DNA of 64,000 bases from contig NZ_JAKZGS010000003.1 of NCBI RefSeq assembly GCF_022549695.1, positions 248,001 to 312,000 of the forward strand, given 5' to 3'. A program made the position numbers and the translations under genes. Within the stretch, counting starts at the first letter, position 1; every line of letters begins with the position of its first letter. The notes beneath the pieces were generated by a model. It saw only the letters and a program-made list of their open reading frames with translations. It made no database searches and was not told the DNA's origin. This DNA comes from Belliella calami. Its GTDB lineage: Bacteria > Bacteroidota > Bacteroidia > Cytophagales > Cyclobacteriaceae. This document shows positions 25,983 through 35,775 of the stretch, one piece after another.

Positions 25983-26821
25983 TGGAAAATTATTTACCCT
26001 TACGAAAAAGACGGGAATTGGGAACAATCTTGTCAGATACATTTGCTTTTTCACGTACAAATGCCAAGCAGCTTTATTCAGTCTTGGTAAAAACATGCGG
26101 AATTCCTTTTTTGGTCGTAATCCTTGCTTCGGCTTATTATCAATATGTACTAATGAATCCAGAGCCAATGACTGTAGCAGTAGAAATAGGACTTGCATTG
26201 TTTGCGATGGCTTTGTCTGGTGGTATCTTTTATGCCATTAGTGCCGCTACTGTTTATAGCTTTATCCATGAGTATGAAGTGAACAAAGGTCTGGTAAATG
26301 ATGCAAGTGTGATTGATAACGCAAAGGGGAAATTTGGAGGATTGATTCTTCTAGTCATTGTCTCATATTTTATGCTGGTGTTTGGTTTTATCTTCTTTGT
26401 TATTCCTGGGATTTATTTCTTAGTGCCACTTGGAATTGTATTTCCTTTAATGATTCTTAGAAATACAAGTGTAGGCTCTTCAATCAGTCAAAGTTTCGAA
26501 TTGATCAAAGGATACTGGTGGGTAACTTTCGGATCCATTCTTGTCGTTGCAATTATCATAGGGGTGATCTCCTTTGCTTTTTCTATGCCTGCCCTGATTT
26601 ATTTGATGATAAAAACAGCTATTGTAGCTTCCCAAACTTCAGTGAATGCTTTAGGAACACCCAATGATTTTATTTTTTTGATTTTGGCAACTTTGGGAAA
26701 TGCGGCATCTTATATTCTGTCCGTCATTATATTGATTGCTTTGGCGATTATTTATTATGATTTGGATGAGGAGAAAAACAATACTGGAATCAGACAAAAA
26801 ATCGAAGAGCTGGGGTCTTAA
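25982..26821 (+). CDS. Multi-pass membrane protein of the MoxR cluster
   Basis: A 279-residue protein with a short charged N-terminus (LRKRRELGTILSDTFAFSRTN) and about six predicted membrane helices (for example LILLVIVSYFMLVFGFIFFVIPGIYFLVPLGIV). No catalytic motif. Proteins of this pattern regularly follow SpoIIM-like genes in Bacteroidota and may form a membrane complex with them; function is unknown. It overlaps the SpoIIM gene by one base, and its stop is one base before the DUF4129 start. Confidence 0.65.
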   Translation: MENYLPLRKRRELGTILSDTFAFSRTNAKQLYSVLVKTCGIPFLVVILASAYYQYVLMNPEPMTVAVEIGLALFAMALSGGIFYAISAATVYSFIHEYEVNKGLVNDASVIDNAKGKFGGLILLVIVSYFMLVFGFIFFVIPGIYFLVPLGIVFPLMILRNTSVGSSISQSFELIKGYWWVTFGSILVVAIIIGVISFAFSMPALIYLMIKTAIVASQTSVNALGTPNDFIFLILATLGNAASYILSVIILIALAIIYYDLDEEKNNTGIRQKIEELGS

Positions 26822-26822
26822 A

Positions 26823-27554
26823 ATGCTATACAAATTCGCTTTCATTCTTTTCTTTATTTCCATTTTTACTTCTGAAGCAAGTCAGGATAGTCTTGCTGTG
26901 GATTTTGTATTTGAAAAAGAACAATTGCAACCTTTTGATCTTGGGGAAGAATATGTGGATAAATACCTTGGTGAAAAGGAATTTCAATACATTGAATTGA
27001 ATGATGGTGAGAATTGGTTTCAAAAGCTCAAACGAAAAGCCAATGAATTACTCGGAAGGGTGTGGAGTTGGATTATAGGAAATAAAACAGCGGGGAAGTT
27101 TTTGAGCTTTTTTATACAAGTTTTGCCTTATTTGCTTCTATTGGGGCTCTCGATTTTGATGATTTGGCTTTTTGTAAAGTACGAGAATAGAAAAGTGGCT
27201 GAAAATAAATTGAATGGTTCCAAAGTCGCATTTGGGTCAGATGAAGAAATCATCCAAAATCAAGATATTCAACAATTGATCAATCATGCGATTTCCAGAG
27301 GGGATTTCAGATTGGCTATACGCTATTATTATCTTTTGACTTTGAAGAAGTTGATAGAAAAGGATTTGATAGAATGGAAAATTCAAAAAACCAATCATGA
27401 TTATTTTGAAGAGCTATCGGTCGGACCCCTGAAAGTTCAATTTGTAGAAATCACTAAAATATATGATTATATCTGGTATGGGGACTTTGATGTAGATCAA
27501 CTTTCCTTTCAGAAGGCAGAAGGGGCATTTCATAAATTGGATCGTCTGCTATGA
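26823..27554 (+). CDS. DUF4129 domain membrane protein
   Basis: A 243-residue protein with a signal-like N-terminus (MLYKFAFILFFISIF), an extracytoplasmic segment, one central membrane helix (about residues 95-120, YLLLLGLSILMIWLFV) and a cytoplasmic DUF4129 domain (ISRGDFRLAIRYYYLLTLKKL ... YDYIWYG). The start at 26823 is preferred over an upstream ATG at 26736 that lies inside the previous gene. DUF4129 proteins accompany MoxR/DUF58 genes and are thought to bridge the membrane and the ATPase. It overlaps the next gene by four bases (ATGA). Confidence 0.85.
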   Translation: MLYKFAFILFFISIFTSEASQDSLAVDFVFEKEQLQPFDLGEEYVDKYLGEKEFQYIELNDGENWFQKLKRKANELLGRVWSWIIGNKTAGKFLSFFIQVLPYLLLLGLSILMIWLFVKYENRKVAENKLNGSKVAFGSDEEIIQNQDIQQLINHAISRGDFRLAIRYYYLLTLKKLIEKDLIEWKIQKTNHDYFEELSVGPLKVQFVEITKIYDYIWYGDFDVDQLSFQKAEGAFHKLDRLL

Positions 27555-28765
27555 TACCAAAATCACAAAAAATATTCATGGGCTTATTGGCCTTCATTAT
27601 ATTGGTTTTATTGCTTTTGCAAGTCAATATGAAGTCTTCCATAGATTGGAGTGAGAGTTTCTTCAAGTTGGATAAAATCCCTTATGGTGGAAAGGTCATT
27701 TATGATCAATTGTCTGAAAAAATAGCCGAAGAAAGGTTCAAAGAAGTCAATGTGTCTGCCTATGAATGGTTGAATAAAGAACCAGAAGAAGGAGTGTTTT
27801 TCGCATTCAATTCGTTTTTTTCTTCAGATAAGTCCGAAATCGAAAAAATGCTGAATTGGGTGAGGAGAGGAAATACTTTGTATGTTTCTGCTCGAAATTT
27901 CAGTGTTCCTTTATTGGATTCCTTGGATTTGAAGGTGGCTCCATTAGTGGAGCTAGCAAATCTGAATGAAAGGGCGGAGGTGAACTTTACTGATAAAAGG
28001 CTGAGAAGAGAGCAACCTTTTGTATTTGACAGGACTACCTCTTTGGATTATTTCTCAGAAATGGATAGTAGCAAGACAGCTGTTTTGGGTACAACCAAAT
28101 TTCATAAGTCAAAATCCTCGCCTGAGCCGAATTTCGTAGTGGTGAAGGTTGGTGAGGGTCTTGTTTATCTTCATACGTTCCCACTGGCATTTTCGAATTA
28201 TTTTCTTTTGGACACAGCTACCAAAAGTTATACCCAGGGTGCTTTGGCTTATTTGCCAAATGAAGGGAAATTCTATTATGACAATTACCAAAAGATAGGG
28301 AAGTCCATTTACAGTTCACCTCTCTATCTATTTCTTGCCAATCCAAGATTGAAAAGCGCTTATTATACAATTGTATTCATGCTTTTTCTTTGGATTGTAT
28401 TTGAAGGAAGGAGGAGACAGAGAAGTATTCCAATAGTGCTTCCTTTGGAAAATCAGACAGTTGCTTTTTCAGAAACCATATCAGCAATGTATATGGAACG
28501 AGAAGCTTACACGGAGATTTCCAAGCAGCAGATCAATCTGTTTTTGGAATATTGCAGGACAAATTTTAGAGTGAAATTTGAAAATTTTGATGACTTGGAT
28601 GTCAAGGATTTGGCAACTCGGGCGAACTGTCCTGAGGATAAAGGCAAAGAGACCTTTGACTTCTTGGCAGCTGTTTACACCAAAGAAAAGGTGTCAAAGG
28701 CAGATGTCATGAAAGTAAATAAATTGATAGAGGAATTTAAATCATATAAAAATGGAAGAAAATAG
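27551..28765 (+). CDS. DUF4350 domain protein
   Basis: A 404-residue protein with an N-terminal membrane helix (about 9-26), an extracytoplasmic DUF4350 domain (IPYGGKVIYDQLSEKIAEERF, then MLNWVRRGNTLYVSARNF, a GATase-like fold), and a second helix near residue 278 (YYTIVFMLFLWIVFEGRRR) leading to a cytoplasmic tail. It overlaps both neighbours (4 bases before, 14 bases after), so the cluster is tightly coupled. The function of the family is not known. Confidence 0.85.
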   Translation: MIPKSQKIFMGLLAFIILVLLLLQVNMKSSIDWSESFFKLDKIPYGGKVIYDQLSEKIAEERFKEVNVSAYEWLNKEPEEGVFFAFNSFFSSDKSEIEKMLNWVRRGNTLYVSARNFSVPLLDSLDLKVAPLVELANLNERAEVNFTDKRLRREQPFVFDRTTSLDYFSEMDSSKTAVLGTTKFHKSKSSPEPNFVVVKVGEGLVYLHTFPLAFSNYFLLDTATKSYTQGALAYLPNEGKFYYDNYQKIGKSIYSSPLYLFLANPRLKSAYYTIVFMLFLWIVFEGRRRQRSIPIVLPLENQTVAFSETISAMYMEREAYTEISKQQINLFLEYCRTNFRVKFENFDDLDVKDLATRANCPEDKGKETFDFLAAVYTKEKVSKADVMKVNKLIEEFKSYKNGRK

Positions 28766-29765
28766 GGAACCAAACCCAGAAGAGAGCAATGCTTCAATGG
28801 ATTTCAAAAGTCGCTTGCCTTTGGAAGATTTGTGTAATGCTGTAGGGAGAATCAAAGCTGAAATCCAAAAAGTTATTGTAGGGCAGGAAGAGATGATTGA
28901 CCTGCTTTTGGTAGCGATGTTGGCAAAAGGGCATGTTTTGATAGAAGGTGTACCAGGAATAGCAAAGACGATCACGTCTAAGTTGTTTTCGAAAACATTG
29001 CAGGTAGGATTCAGCAGGATTCAATTCACACCTGATCTCATGCCAAGTGATGTGTTAGGGACTTCTATCCTAAATATGAAGCAAGGAGAGTTTGAGTTTA
29101 AGAAAGGTCCTATTTTCTCAAACCTTATTTTGATCGATGAAATCAACCGTGCTCCAGCCAAAACGCAGTCAGCACTTTTTGAAGTGATGGAAGAGCGTCA
29201 AGTAACGATCGATGGACATACATATCCCATGGATGAGCCTTTTATGGTGTTAGCAACGCAAAACCCAATTGAACAAGAGGGGACATATAGCCTTCCAGAA
29301 GCTCAGTTGGACAGGTTTTTATTCAAAATCAAATTGGATTACCCTTCCCTTGAAGAGGAGTTTGATATCCTAAAAACCCACCATGCCAGAAGATCTGATG
29401 TTGCAATCGACCAAATAGAATCGATTTTGGATCCTGAGTCTTTGAAAATTTTCCAAAAATTGTCTTCTGAAGTCGCAATTGAAGAAAAAATCCTGAAGTA
29501 CATTGCGCAGATTGTGGTGAAAACAAGAAATCACCCCAACTTGTATTTAGGTGGATCTCCAAGGGCTTCTTTAGCGATCATGAATGCTTCAAAAGCATCT
29601 GCGGCTGTAGCGGGAAGGGATTTTGTAATTCCTGAAGATGTTAAGAAAGTGGTGGTGCCAGCTTTGGGCCACAGGATTATTTTGAATCCAGAACGAGAAA
29701 TGGAAGGAATGACAACAGAAACTGTCATAGATGGCATAGTTCAGTCAGTAGAAATCCCTAGATAA
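28752..29765 (+). CDS. MoxR-family AAA+ ATPase
   Basis: A 337-residue ATPase. Motifs: Walker A GVPGIAKT (about residue 76), Walker B LILIDEINRAPAKTQSALFE, the insert QVTIDGHTYPMDEPFMVLATQNPIEQEGTY, and the LPEAQLDRF arginine-finger region. MoxR proteins act as chaperone-like remodelers, usually with a DUF58 or VWA partner encoded next door, as here (5 bases downstream). The likely target is a membrane or periplasmic complex made by the rest of this operon. Confidence 0.95.
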   Translation: MEENREPNPEESNASMDFKSRLPLEDLCNAVGRIKAEIQKVIVGQEEMIDLLLVAMLAKGHVLIEGVPGIAKTITSKLFSKTLQVGFSRIQFTPDLMPSDVLGTSILNMKQGEFEFKKGPIFSNLILIDEINRAPAKTQSALFEVMEERQVTIDGHTYPMDEPFMVLATQNPIEQEGTYSLPEAQLDRFLFKIKLDYPSLEEEFDILKTHHARRSDVAIDQIESILDPESLKIFQKLSSEVAIEEKILKYIAQIVVKTRNHPNLYLGGSPRASLAIMNASKASAAVAGRDFVIPEDVKKVVVPALGHRIILNPEREMEGMTTETVIDGIVQSVEIPR

Positions 29766-29769
29766 ATTG

Positions 29770-31101
29770 ATGCAATTACTTCGACAACTTTTCTTTGAGC
29801 GCAGACTTTATTGGCTATTGGCTGGTATAGCTTTTATCTTTTTGGTTTCCTATTGGGTAGAAATTTTATATCCTGTAGGTTTCGTTTCTTTATGGGTTCT
29901 TGGATTTTTAGTTGTTGTTGATTTTATCTTTTTGTTTAGGTTGAAAGAGGGTATAAAAGCAGCTCGGATTTTACCAGAAAAATTCTCAAACAGTGATTTC
30001 AATTCTGTAAATGTCACTATAAAGAATAACTACAGCAGGCAAATCAAAACATTCATTCTTGATGAAATTCCCGTCCAATTCCAAAAAAGGGATTTTGGGT
30101 TTGGAGATTCGGTAGAAAAGGATGAAGAAAAGGAATTTCAATACCAGCTACTTCCAAAGACAAGAGGGGAGTATTTTTTTGGTGATTTGCACATTTATGT
30201 CTGTTCAATGCTAGGCTTGGTCAAGAGAAGGTACAGTTTCCAAAAAGGACAGCTGGTAAAAGTTTATCCATCTTTTATTCAGATGCAGCAATATGATTTT
30301 TTGGCCAGTAATGTCAGAAAGTTTGATTTGGGTTTGAAGAAAATCAGGAGGATCGGACATACGATGGAGTTTGAGCAAATCAAAGAGTATGTACAGGGAG
30401 ATGATATCAGAAGGATCAATTGGAAAGCTACCGCAAAGAGTGCTTCGTTGATGATGAATCAATATCAAGATGAAAAATCCCAACCTATTTATTCTGTAAT
30501 CGATACTGGCAGGGTAATGCAAATGCCTTTTGAGGGATTGAGCTTGCTTGATTATGCAGTAAATAGTACCCTTGCTTTTTCTAATATCGCCCTTAAAAAA
30601 GGGGATAAAGCTGGCTTGATTACCTTTTCAAACACGATGCAAAGGTCCTTGCCTGCGATCAATCGCAAAACCCATTTGATGAGTATCATGGAAATGCTTT
30701 ACAATGTGAACACCAAGTTTTTGGATACAGATTATGGGTTGCTTTATAATTGGCTGAAGCAAAAAGTCAACCATCGCAGTATGTTGATTTTGTTTACCAA
30801 TTTTGAGCATCATACTGCTTTGGAAAGACAGCTTCCTTACCTCAAGGCTATTGCCAAAAAGCATTTGTTGGTAGTGGTTTTGTTTGAGAACACCTTGTTG
30901 GAAGAATTGGCAGAAAGACCCACTGAGAAGCTATCTGATATTTTCAATAAAACTGTTGCCGAAAAATTTCTCTATGACAAAAAGCTGATGGCCAAAGAGC
31001 TCAATCGGCATGGGATTCAGACGATCCTGACAAAGCCAAGTGAATTAAGCATCAATACGATCAACAAATATTTGGAGATAAGGGCCAGGGGGTTGTTGTA
31101 G
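29770..31101 (+). CDS. DUF58 domain protein, MoxR partner
   Basis: A 443-residue protein with two N-terminal membrane helices (about residues 14-55), a beta-rich middle segment, and the DUF58 hallmark EYVQGDDIRRINWKATAKS followed by a vWA-like fold (YSVIDTGRVMQMP ... ALKKGDKAGLITFS). A TTG three bases upstream could also be read as start; the ATG is preferred. DUF58 proteins partner MoxR ATPases and are proposed to carry a metal-ion-dependent-adhesion-site-like domain. It is the last gene of the operon; no strong terminator was found in the next 240 bases. Confidence 0.9.
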   Translation: MQLLRQLFFERRLYWLLAGIAFIFLVSYWVEILYPVGFVSLWVLGFLVVVDFIFLFRLKEGIKAARILPEKFSNSDFNSVNVTIKNNYSRQIKTFILDEIPVQFQKRDFGFGDSVEKDEEKEFQYQLLPKTRGEYFFGDLHIYVCSMLGLVKRRYSFQKGQLVKVYPSFIQMQQYDFLASNVRKFDLGLKKIRRIGHTMEFEQIKEYVQGDDIRRINWKATAKSASLMMNQYQDEKSQPIYSVIDTGRVMQMPFEGLSLLDYAVNSTLAFSNIALKKGDKAGLITFSNTMQRSLPAINRKTHLMSIMEMLYNVNTKFLDTDYGLLYNWLKQKVNHRSMLILFTNFEHHTALERQLPYLKAIAKKHLLVVVLFENTLLEELAERPTEKLSDIFNKTVAEKFLYDKKLMAKELNRHGIQTILTKPSELSINTINKYLEIRARGLL

Positions 31102-31345
31102 GTGTTGTTATCCAAACCTCTGGGCGATATTTTTATCACAAGGTATACAAAGGTGGCACAAAGGGCACAAGTGCTAATGGGATTAATACGAGGTGTTTTT
31201 AAAGTATGACATTGTGTAATTTGTGAAATCCTTCGTGTTCTCCGTGGTTAGACTTTTAAGTTAGAAAGTTGGATGAATCCTTACAAAGTGATCCTCTGAT
31301 ATTTGTAATTTCAGAGACAAATTATTCAATCGAGTCAAATGAAGT

Positions 31346-32641
31346 TTAATTCATTCTTCCCAGCATCTGGATTCTATGTGAATCCAACTTGATAAATATG
31401 AAAAGAAGAATAGTAAATGACCATAGAGAGGAACCTCCATAACTAAAGAATGGAAGTGGTATTCCAATCACTGGAAATAGCCCGATAGTCATTGCAATAT
31501 TGACCATAAAGTGGAAGAGCAATATTGAAATAACACAATAACCATAAACTCTAGAGAAGCGAGTTTTCTGCCGCTCGGCCATAATTACTAACCTGATCAA
31601 TAAGGTGCAAAAAAGTAAAATCACGATAAAGCTTCCTGTCCAACCAAATTCCTCACCTAAAGTGCAAAAAATAAAATCGGTATGTTGCTCAGGGACAAAA
31701 TCAAACTTTGTCTGTGTTCCTTCTAGATATCCTTTTCCAAGAAATCCACCCGAGCCTATTGCTATTTTTGATTGGGTTACATTCCATCCGACGCCCAAAG
31801 GATCCAAATCAGGATTGAAGAGCACCATAATCCTATTTTGCTGATGTTGAGGTAATTTCGAAACTACATAGTCTAGACTGTAAACATATGCAACCATCAG
31901 CAAACCTATTACAATGAAAGAGATGATTCTAGAAATTTTCTTCTTCCCTAAAAATATCAGAATAGCCACTACCGCTGCAATGGCAAAAACCAAGTAGAGA
32001 TTGTTTTCGACACCCAAAGCCAATAATGATATAGCAATGATTGTCAATGCCAGCACATAGTATTTCTGTGGCATTCCTTCTCTATAAAGCATAATGAAAA
32101 ATGCAAAGTACACCATAGCAGTACCAGTGTCAGGTTGCAGCATGATTAAAATCACAGGGATCATGATGATTGCCAAAGCTTGCAACTGGTACTTGATTTG
32201 ACTGAGATCGAAACTAGGTCTTTCCATGTACTTTGCAAGTGCTAAAGCGGTCGCAAATTTAGCAAATTCAGACGGTTGGATTCTGACAGAACCAATGCCA
32301 ACTGTAAGTATCTGTCCGTTGACTTCTTTTCCAATAAAAGGTGTGGCAATCAGAAGAATTAGAAAAAATACATACAAAATCATGGATAGATTATCGTATA
32401 GCCGATAATCAGCTACCATGATCAGCAATATCATTATAATGGCAGCTCCCATCCGTACGAGTTGTTGTCCGGAATTGATTGATAGGTCAAAGATGCTTTT
32501 AGCATTTTGCTCATCAAACACAGCAGCATAGATATTAAACCAACCTATGATTACCAATGCAGCATAGATTAGGATGGATATCCAGTCAATTTTGTTGATA
32601 TATAAATCGTCCTGTCTCAAATCACATAAATTTTCCGGCAA
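31346..32641 (-). CDS. rodA: Peptidoglycan glycosyltransferase RodA
   Basis: A 431-residue SEDS-family protein with about ten membrane helices. The family motifs are present: GWNVTQSKIAIGSGGFLGKG, the FVPEQHTDFIFCTLGEEFGW segment and the C-terminal IGIPLPFFSYGGSSLW. RodA polymerises lipid II into glycan strands during lateral wall growth, in complex with the class B PBP encoded just upstream. Its start overlaps the end of that gene by 20 bases. No clear terminator follows. Confidence 0.96.
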   Translation of the reverse strand: MPENLCDLRQDDLYINKIDWISILIYAALVIIGWFNIYAAVFDEQNAKSIFDLSINSGQQLVRMGAAIIMILLIMVADYRLYDNLSMILYVFFLILLIATPFIGKEVNGQILTVGIGSVRIQPSEFAKFATALALAKYMERPSFDLSQIKYQLQALAIIMIPVILIMLQPDTGTAMVYFAFFIMLYREGMPQKYYVLALTIIAISLLALGVENNLYLVFAIAAVVAILIFLGKKKISRIISFIVIGLLMVAYVYSLDYVVSKLPQHQQNRIMVLFNPDLDPLGVGWNVTQSKIAIGSGGFLGKGYLEGTQTKFDFVPEQHTDFIFCTLGEEFGWTGSFIVILLFCTLLIRLVIMAERQKTRFSRVYGYCVISILLFHFMVNIAMTIGLFPVIGIPLPFFSYGGSSLWSFTILLFIFIKLDSHRIQMLGRMN

Positions 32642-34421
32642 TCACATACTCTTCCAAACCAAGTCTTTCAACTTCTCTTTTGATGTATTTCTCTATCATC
32701 AAACTTGCTGTACTTGCTGCTGCTCTTCCTCCCCATCCGGCATTCTCTACATACACAGCGATTGCTATTTTCGGGTCTTCTTTTGGTGCAAATGCAACGA
32801 ATACAGAATGGTCTTCTCCTTGTGGGTTTTGTGCGGTCCCTGTTTTACCTGCAATGGTGATGTCTGGAATAGCGGCCCTTGCAGCCGTTCCATAGATTGC
32901 TTCTGCCATTGCGTCTTGGATTAGGTCAAAATGGTGCGCATCTACACCGACTTCTCTTCTTGTCCTGAATTCCTCTCTAATCTTGGTATGGTCTCCATCT
33001 ATGGCTTTGATCAGGTGTGGTTGGTAATAGTATCCTTTGTTTGCAAAAATTGCAGCAAGATTTGCCATTTGAAGTGGAGTTACCATCATTTCGCCTTGCC
33101 CAATAGAAAGGGAATAGATTGTGGAATATTTCCATCTACCGACACCATAGATTCTATCGTAATAGCTGCTAGAAGGAATACTTCCACCTTTTTCATTATA
33201 CATATCGATTCCAAGTGGACTTCCAAGTCCAAAGAGCAAGACACTTTCACGCCATTTGTCAAGCCCTATTTCCGTATCCTTGAATGTATTTCTAGACACT
33301 TCCTGATTTATCATTGCACGATAAGCTTGGTGGTAATAGGGATTGCAAGAATTCCTGATTGCACCAAAGAGATTCACAGGCGATGGGTGATTGTGGCAAG
33401 CGACCAAAGACCTGTTGCATGCATAAGTAGTATTTGGAGTCAATATGCCCATTTGTAGTCCTATCAGCGATTGGACAATTTTGAAAATAGAACCTGGAGG
33501 ATACATTGCCATGATTGGCCTGTTGAACAATGGCATTTTTTCGTCTTTATTCAAAACACCATAATTAGATCCAAACTTAGATCCTGCCAATAAATTAGGG
33601 TCATAAGTCGGTGCAGAAATCATCGCCAATATTTCTCCTGTCTTAGGTTCTATAGCGACTACAGAGCCTACTTTTCCCTCCATCAATTTTTCGCCATAAA
33701 GCTGAAGCTCAAGATCAATGGTGGAGGTAAGATTTCTTCCTGCTACGGAAGCAGTGTCATAGTCACCATCTTTGAATGAACCTTTGTCCACTCCCCTGAC
33801 ATTGACCATTTTGTACTTCACTCCTTTTAACCCTCTGAGTTCTTTTTCATAGAATCCTTCGAGTCCGCTGAGGCCAACAAAATCCCCCTGTCTATAATAT
33901 TTCACAGTATCTCTTTCGAGTTGCCTTGCGTTGATTTCGCCGATGTAGCCCAATGCATTTGCGGCGCTAGCTTGTGGGTAAGACCTCACTGATCGGGTAG
34001 TTACAAATAGGCCAGGATAGTCGATCAAGTAATCTTGGATTTTGGCAAATTCGGTAGTGGATACCTGTGGGATTAGGATTGATGGTTTTACAGATGAATA
34101 TTTTCGGGCTGCGGTGTATTTTTCTATCAGATCTTCTTTGGCAATGTTGAAGATTTCGCAAAATCTTGTAGTGTCTTTGACATCGAATTCTTTTGGAATG
34201 ACCATCAAATCAAAAATAGGGTTGTTATAGACCAATATTTTTCCAGTACGGTCATAGACAAGCCCTCTATATGGATGATCTACAAGTCTTTGTACAGCAT
34301 TTCTTTCTGCCCTCTTCAGAAAGCTGTCATCTAGCACTTGTATCATAAATAGTTTGGTCAACAGTACAATCCCTATCAACACGATAACTATGATGATGGT
34401 AATCGGTCTTTGTTCGTTCAT
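32622..34421 (-). CDS. mrdA: Penicillin-binding protein 2 (class B transpeptidase)
   Basis: A 599-residue PBP2 with an N-terminal membrane anchor (about residues 8-28), a dimerisation/pedestal region, and a transpeptidase domain with all three active-site motifs: SIFK (Ser311, Lys314), SCN (Ser358-Asn360) and KTGT (526-529). It crosslinks the glycan strands made by RodA. It shares one base with the end of mreD upstream and 20 bases with rodA, so it sits in a tight elongasome operon. Length is normal. Confidence 0.96.
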   Translation of the reverse strand: MNEQRPITIIIVIVLIGIVLLTKLFMIQVLDDSFLKRAERNAVQRLVDHPYRGLVYDRTGKILVYNNPIFDLMVIPKEFDVKDTTRFCEIFNIAKEDLIEKYTAARKYSSVKPSILIPQVSTTEFAKIQDYLIDYPGLFVTTRSVRSYPQASAANALGYIGEINARQLERDTVKYYRQGDFVGLSGLEGFYEKELRGLKGVKYKMVNVRGVDKGSFKDGDYDTASVAGRNLTSTIDLELQLYGEKLMEGKVGSVVAIEPKTGEILAMISAPTYDPNLLAGSKFGSNYGVLNKDEKMPLFNRPIMAMYPPGSIFKIVQSLIGLQMGILTPNTTYACNRSLVACHNHPSPVNLFGAIRNSCNPYYHQAYRAMINQEVSRNTFKDTEIGLDKWRESVLLFGLGSPLGIDMYNEKGGSIPSSSYYDRIYGVGRWKYSTIYSLSIGQGEMMVTPLQMANLAAIFANKGYYYQPHLIKAIDGDHTKIREEFRTRREVGVDAHHFDLIQDAMAEAIYGTAARAAIPDITIAGKTGTAQNPQGEDHSVFVAFAPKEDPKIAIAVYVENAGWGGRAAASTASLMIEKYIKREVERLGLEEYVIAGKFM

Positions 34422-34942
34422 TATATTCCCCTCCTTCTCCTGTAAAATAACAGTTGAACAATATTACTCATTACAAATACAAAAATAGCACTGGCAATTA
34501 TTTTTTGAACGACGGGGAAGAACAAATCTGTACCCATACTTTCAATAAAAAAGAAAGAAAAATTAAAAATAACAATTAGGGGCAGGCTATAAGTCATAAA
34601 CCACCCAATGCCCATGTTTAATATTGTGGGCTGAAGGTTGTCATCATAACCACCCGTAGGTGTCAATATTTTGATCCAAGGTCTTCGGATAAATGCAACA
34701 ATCAATAAACTCGCTGTGTGTATTCCTAACGTATCATAAAACAAATCCACAATCAAGCCCATTCCAAAAGCAATAAGAAGCGTAGGAATGGTTTTGGTCT
34801 CTATTGGTAATAGAATAACGAAAATGATATATAAAAAACAAAACCCTACACCAAACAGCACCAGATTTTTTAGTACAAGTATCTGTACCAAAAGATAGAC
34901 AAGGAATCCACCAATTAAATAAAAAATTCTGCTACTGGTCAT
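34421..34942 (-). CDS. mreD: Rod shape-determining protein MreD
   Basis: A 173-residue very hydrophobic protein with about five membrane helices (FYLIGGFLVYLLVQILVL, GFCFLYIIFVILLPI, TLLIAFGMGLIVDLFYDTLG). The GLIVDLFYDTLGIHT segment is the usual MreD conserved region. It overlaps mreC by 11 bases and mrdA by one. MreD is a membrane part of the elongasome. Confidence 0.9.
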   Translation of the reverse strand: MTSSRIFYLIGGFLVYLLVQILVLKNLVLFGVGFCFLYIIFVILLPIETKTIPTLLIAFGMGLIVDLFYDTLGIHTASLLIVAFIRRPWIKILTPTGGYDDNLQPTILNMGIGWFMTYSLPLIVIFNFSFFFIESMGTDLFFPVVQKIIASAIFVFVMSNIVQLLFYRRRRGI

Positions 34943-35768
34943 TGCTGATGTCTGAATTTATATACAAGGAGTCCAATTCTTCCTCAATGTCATTTTCTAC
35001 TAGATATACGTATGTTACTTTTGTGAAGTCTGTGGCTAAGGACACCGTTACGTCCAAATAGTTTGTGTCAGATCCTTGATTTACTTCTAAGACAGTGCCG
35101 ATGTTGATCCCCTCCGGAAATACTGCATTGTATCCTGATGTGACTATCTTATCACCTACTTCAATCTTTACATGGCGTGGGATATAGAGCATTTTTGCTT
35201 TTTGCGGATCTACACCATCCCATTTGATTGAGCCAAATACTTCAGTTGAATCTACTTTAGATGAGACCAAAAGATCAGTATGAAGTAAGGAGATTACTGT
35301 TGCGAAATTTTTTGAAACACCTTTGACTCTACCCACCACACCCTGGCCGTTGAAAACACCCATACCAGGTTTGATCCCGTGCTTTTCTCCTTTATTCAAT
35401 GTGAGATGGTTTTGGTTTAACCTGATGGAGTTGTTGATTACTTTAGCACCCTTAAACTCAAACTTCGCCATCAAAATACTATCCAGCTGTATGAAGGTGC
35501 TGTCAGCTGGTTTTTTGTACATTTCTAGTTCTGCCAAAAGCTCAGCATTGGTATCCACAAGCCTCCTGTTTACCTCTGCTAGTGAAAAGTACTCAGAGAC
35601 GTTGTTTTTTGCCCCTAAGATCTTACCGCTAAATCTGTTAGAGCTATTGAAAAAAGCAGATCCTTGTTGGGAATTGAAGGAGACAATCAGCCAAATGGCG
35701 ATTGCCTCCAGAAAAACGAATAACAGAAAAGCTCTTAAACTGTAAAGAAATAGTAAAATGCGCTGCAT
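34932..35768 (-). CDS. mreC: Rod shape-determining protein MreC
   Basis: A 278-residue protein with one N-terminal membrane helix (about 11-30), a coiled-coil stretch (about 55-90) and the beta-rich periplasmic MreC domain (NSIRLNQNHLTLNKGEKHGIKPGMGVFNGQGVVGRV ... GDKIVTSGYN). It links the cytoplasmic MreB filament to PBP2. It lies 7 bases after mreB and overlaps mreD by 11 bases. Confidence 0.93.
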   Translation of the reverse strand: MQRILLFLYSLRAFLLFVFLEAIAIWLIVSFNSQQGSAFFNSSNRFSGKILGAKNNVSEYFSLAEVNRRLVDTNAELLAELEMYKKPADSTFIQLDSILMAKFEFKGAKVINNSIRLNQNHLTLNKGEKHGIKPGMGVFNGQGVVGRVKGVSKNFATVISLLHTDLLVSSKVDSTEVFGSIKWDGVDPQKAKMLYIPRHVKIEVGDKIVTSGYNAVFPEGINIGTVLEVNQGSDTNYLDVTVSLATDFTKVTYVYLVENDIEEELDSLYINSDISNDQ

Positions 35769-35775
35769 CCAGTGA

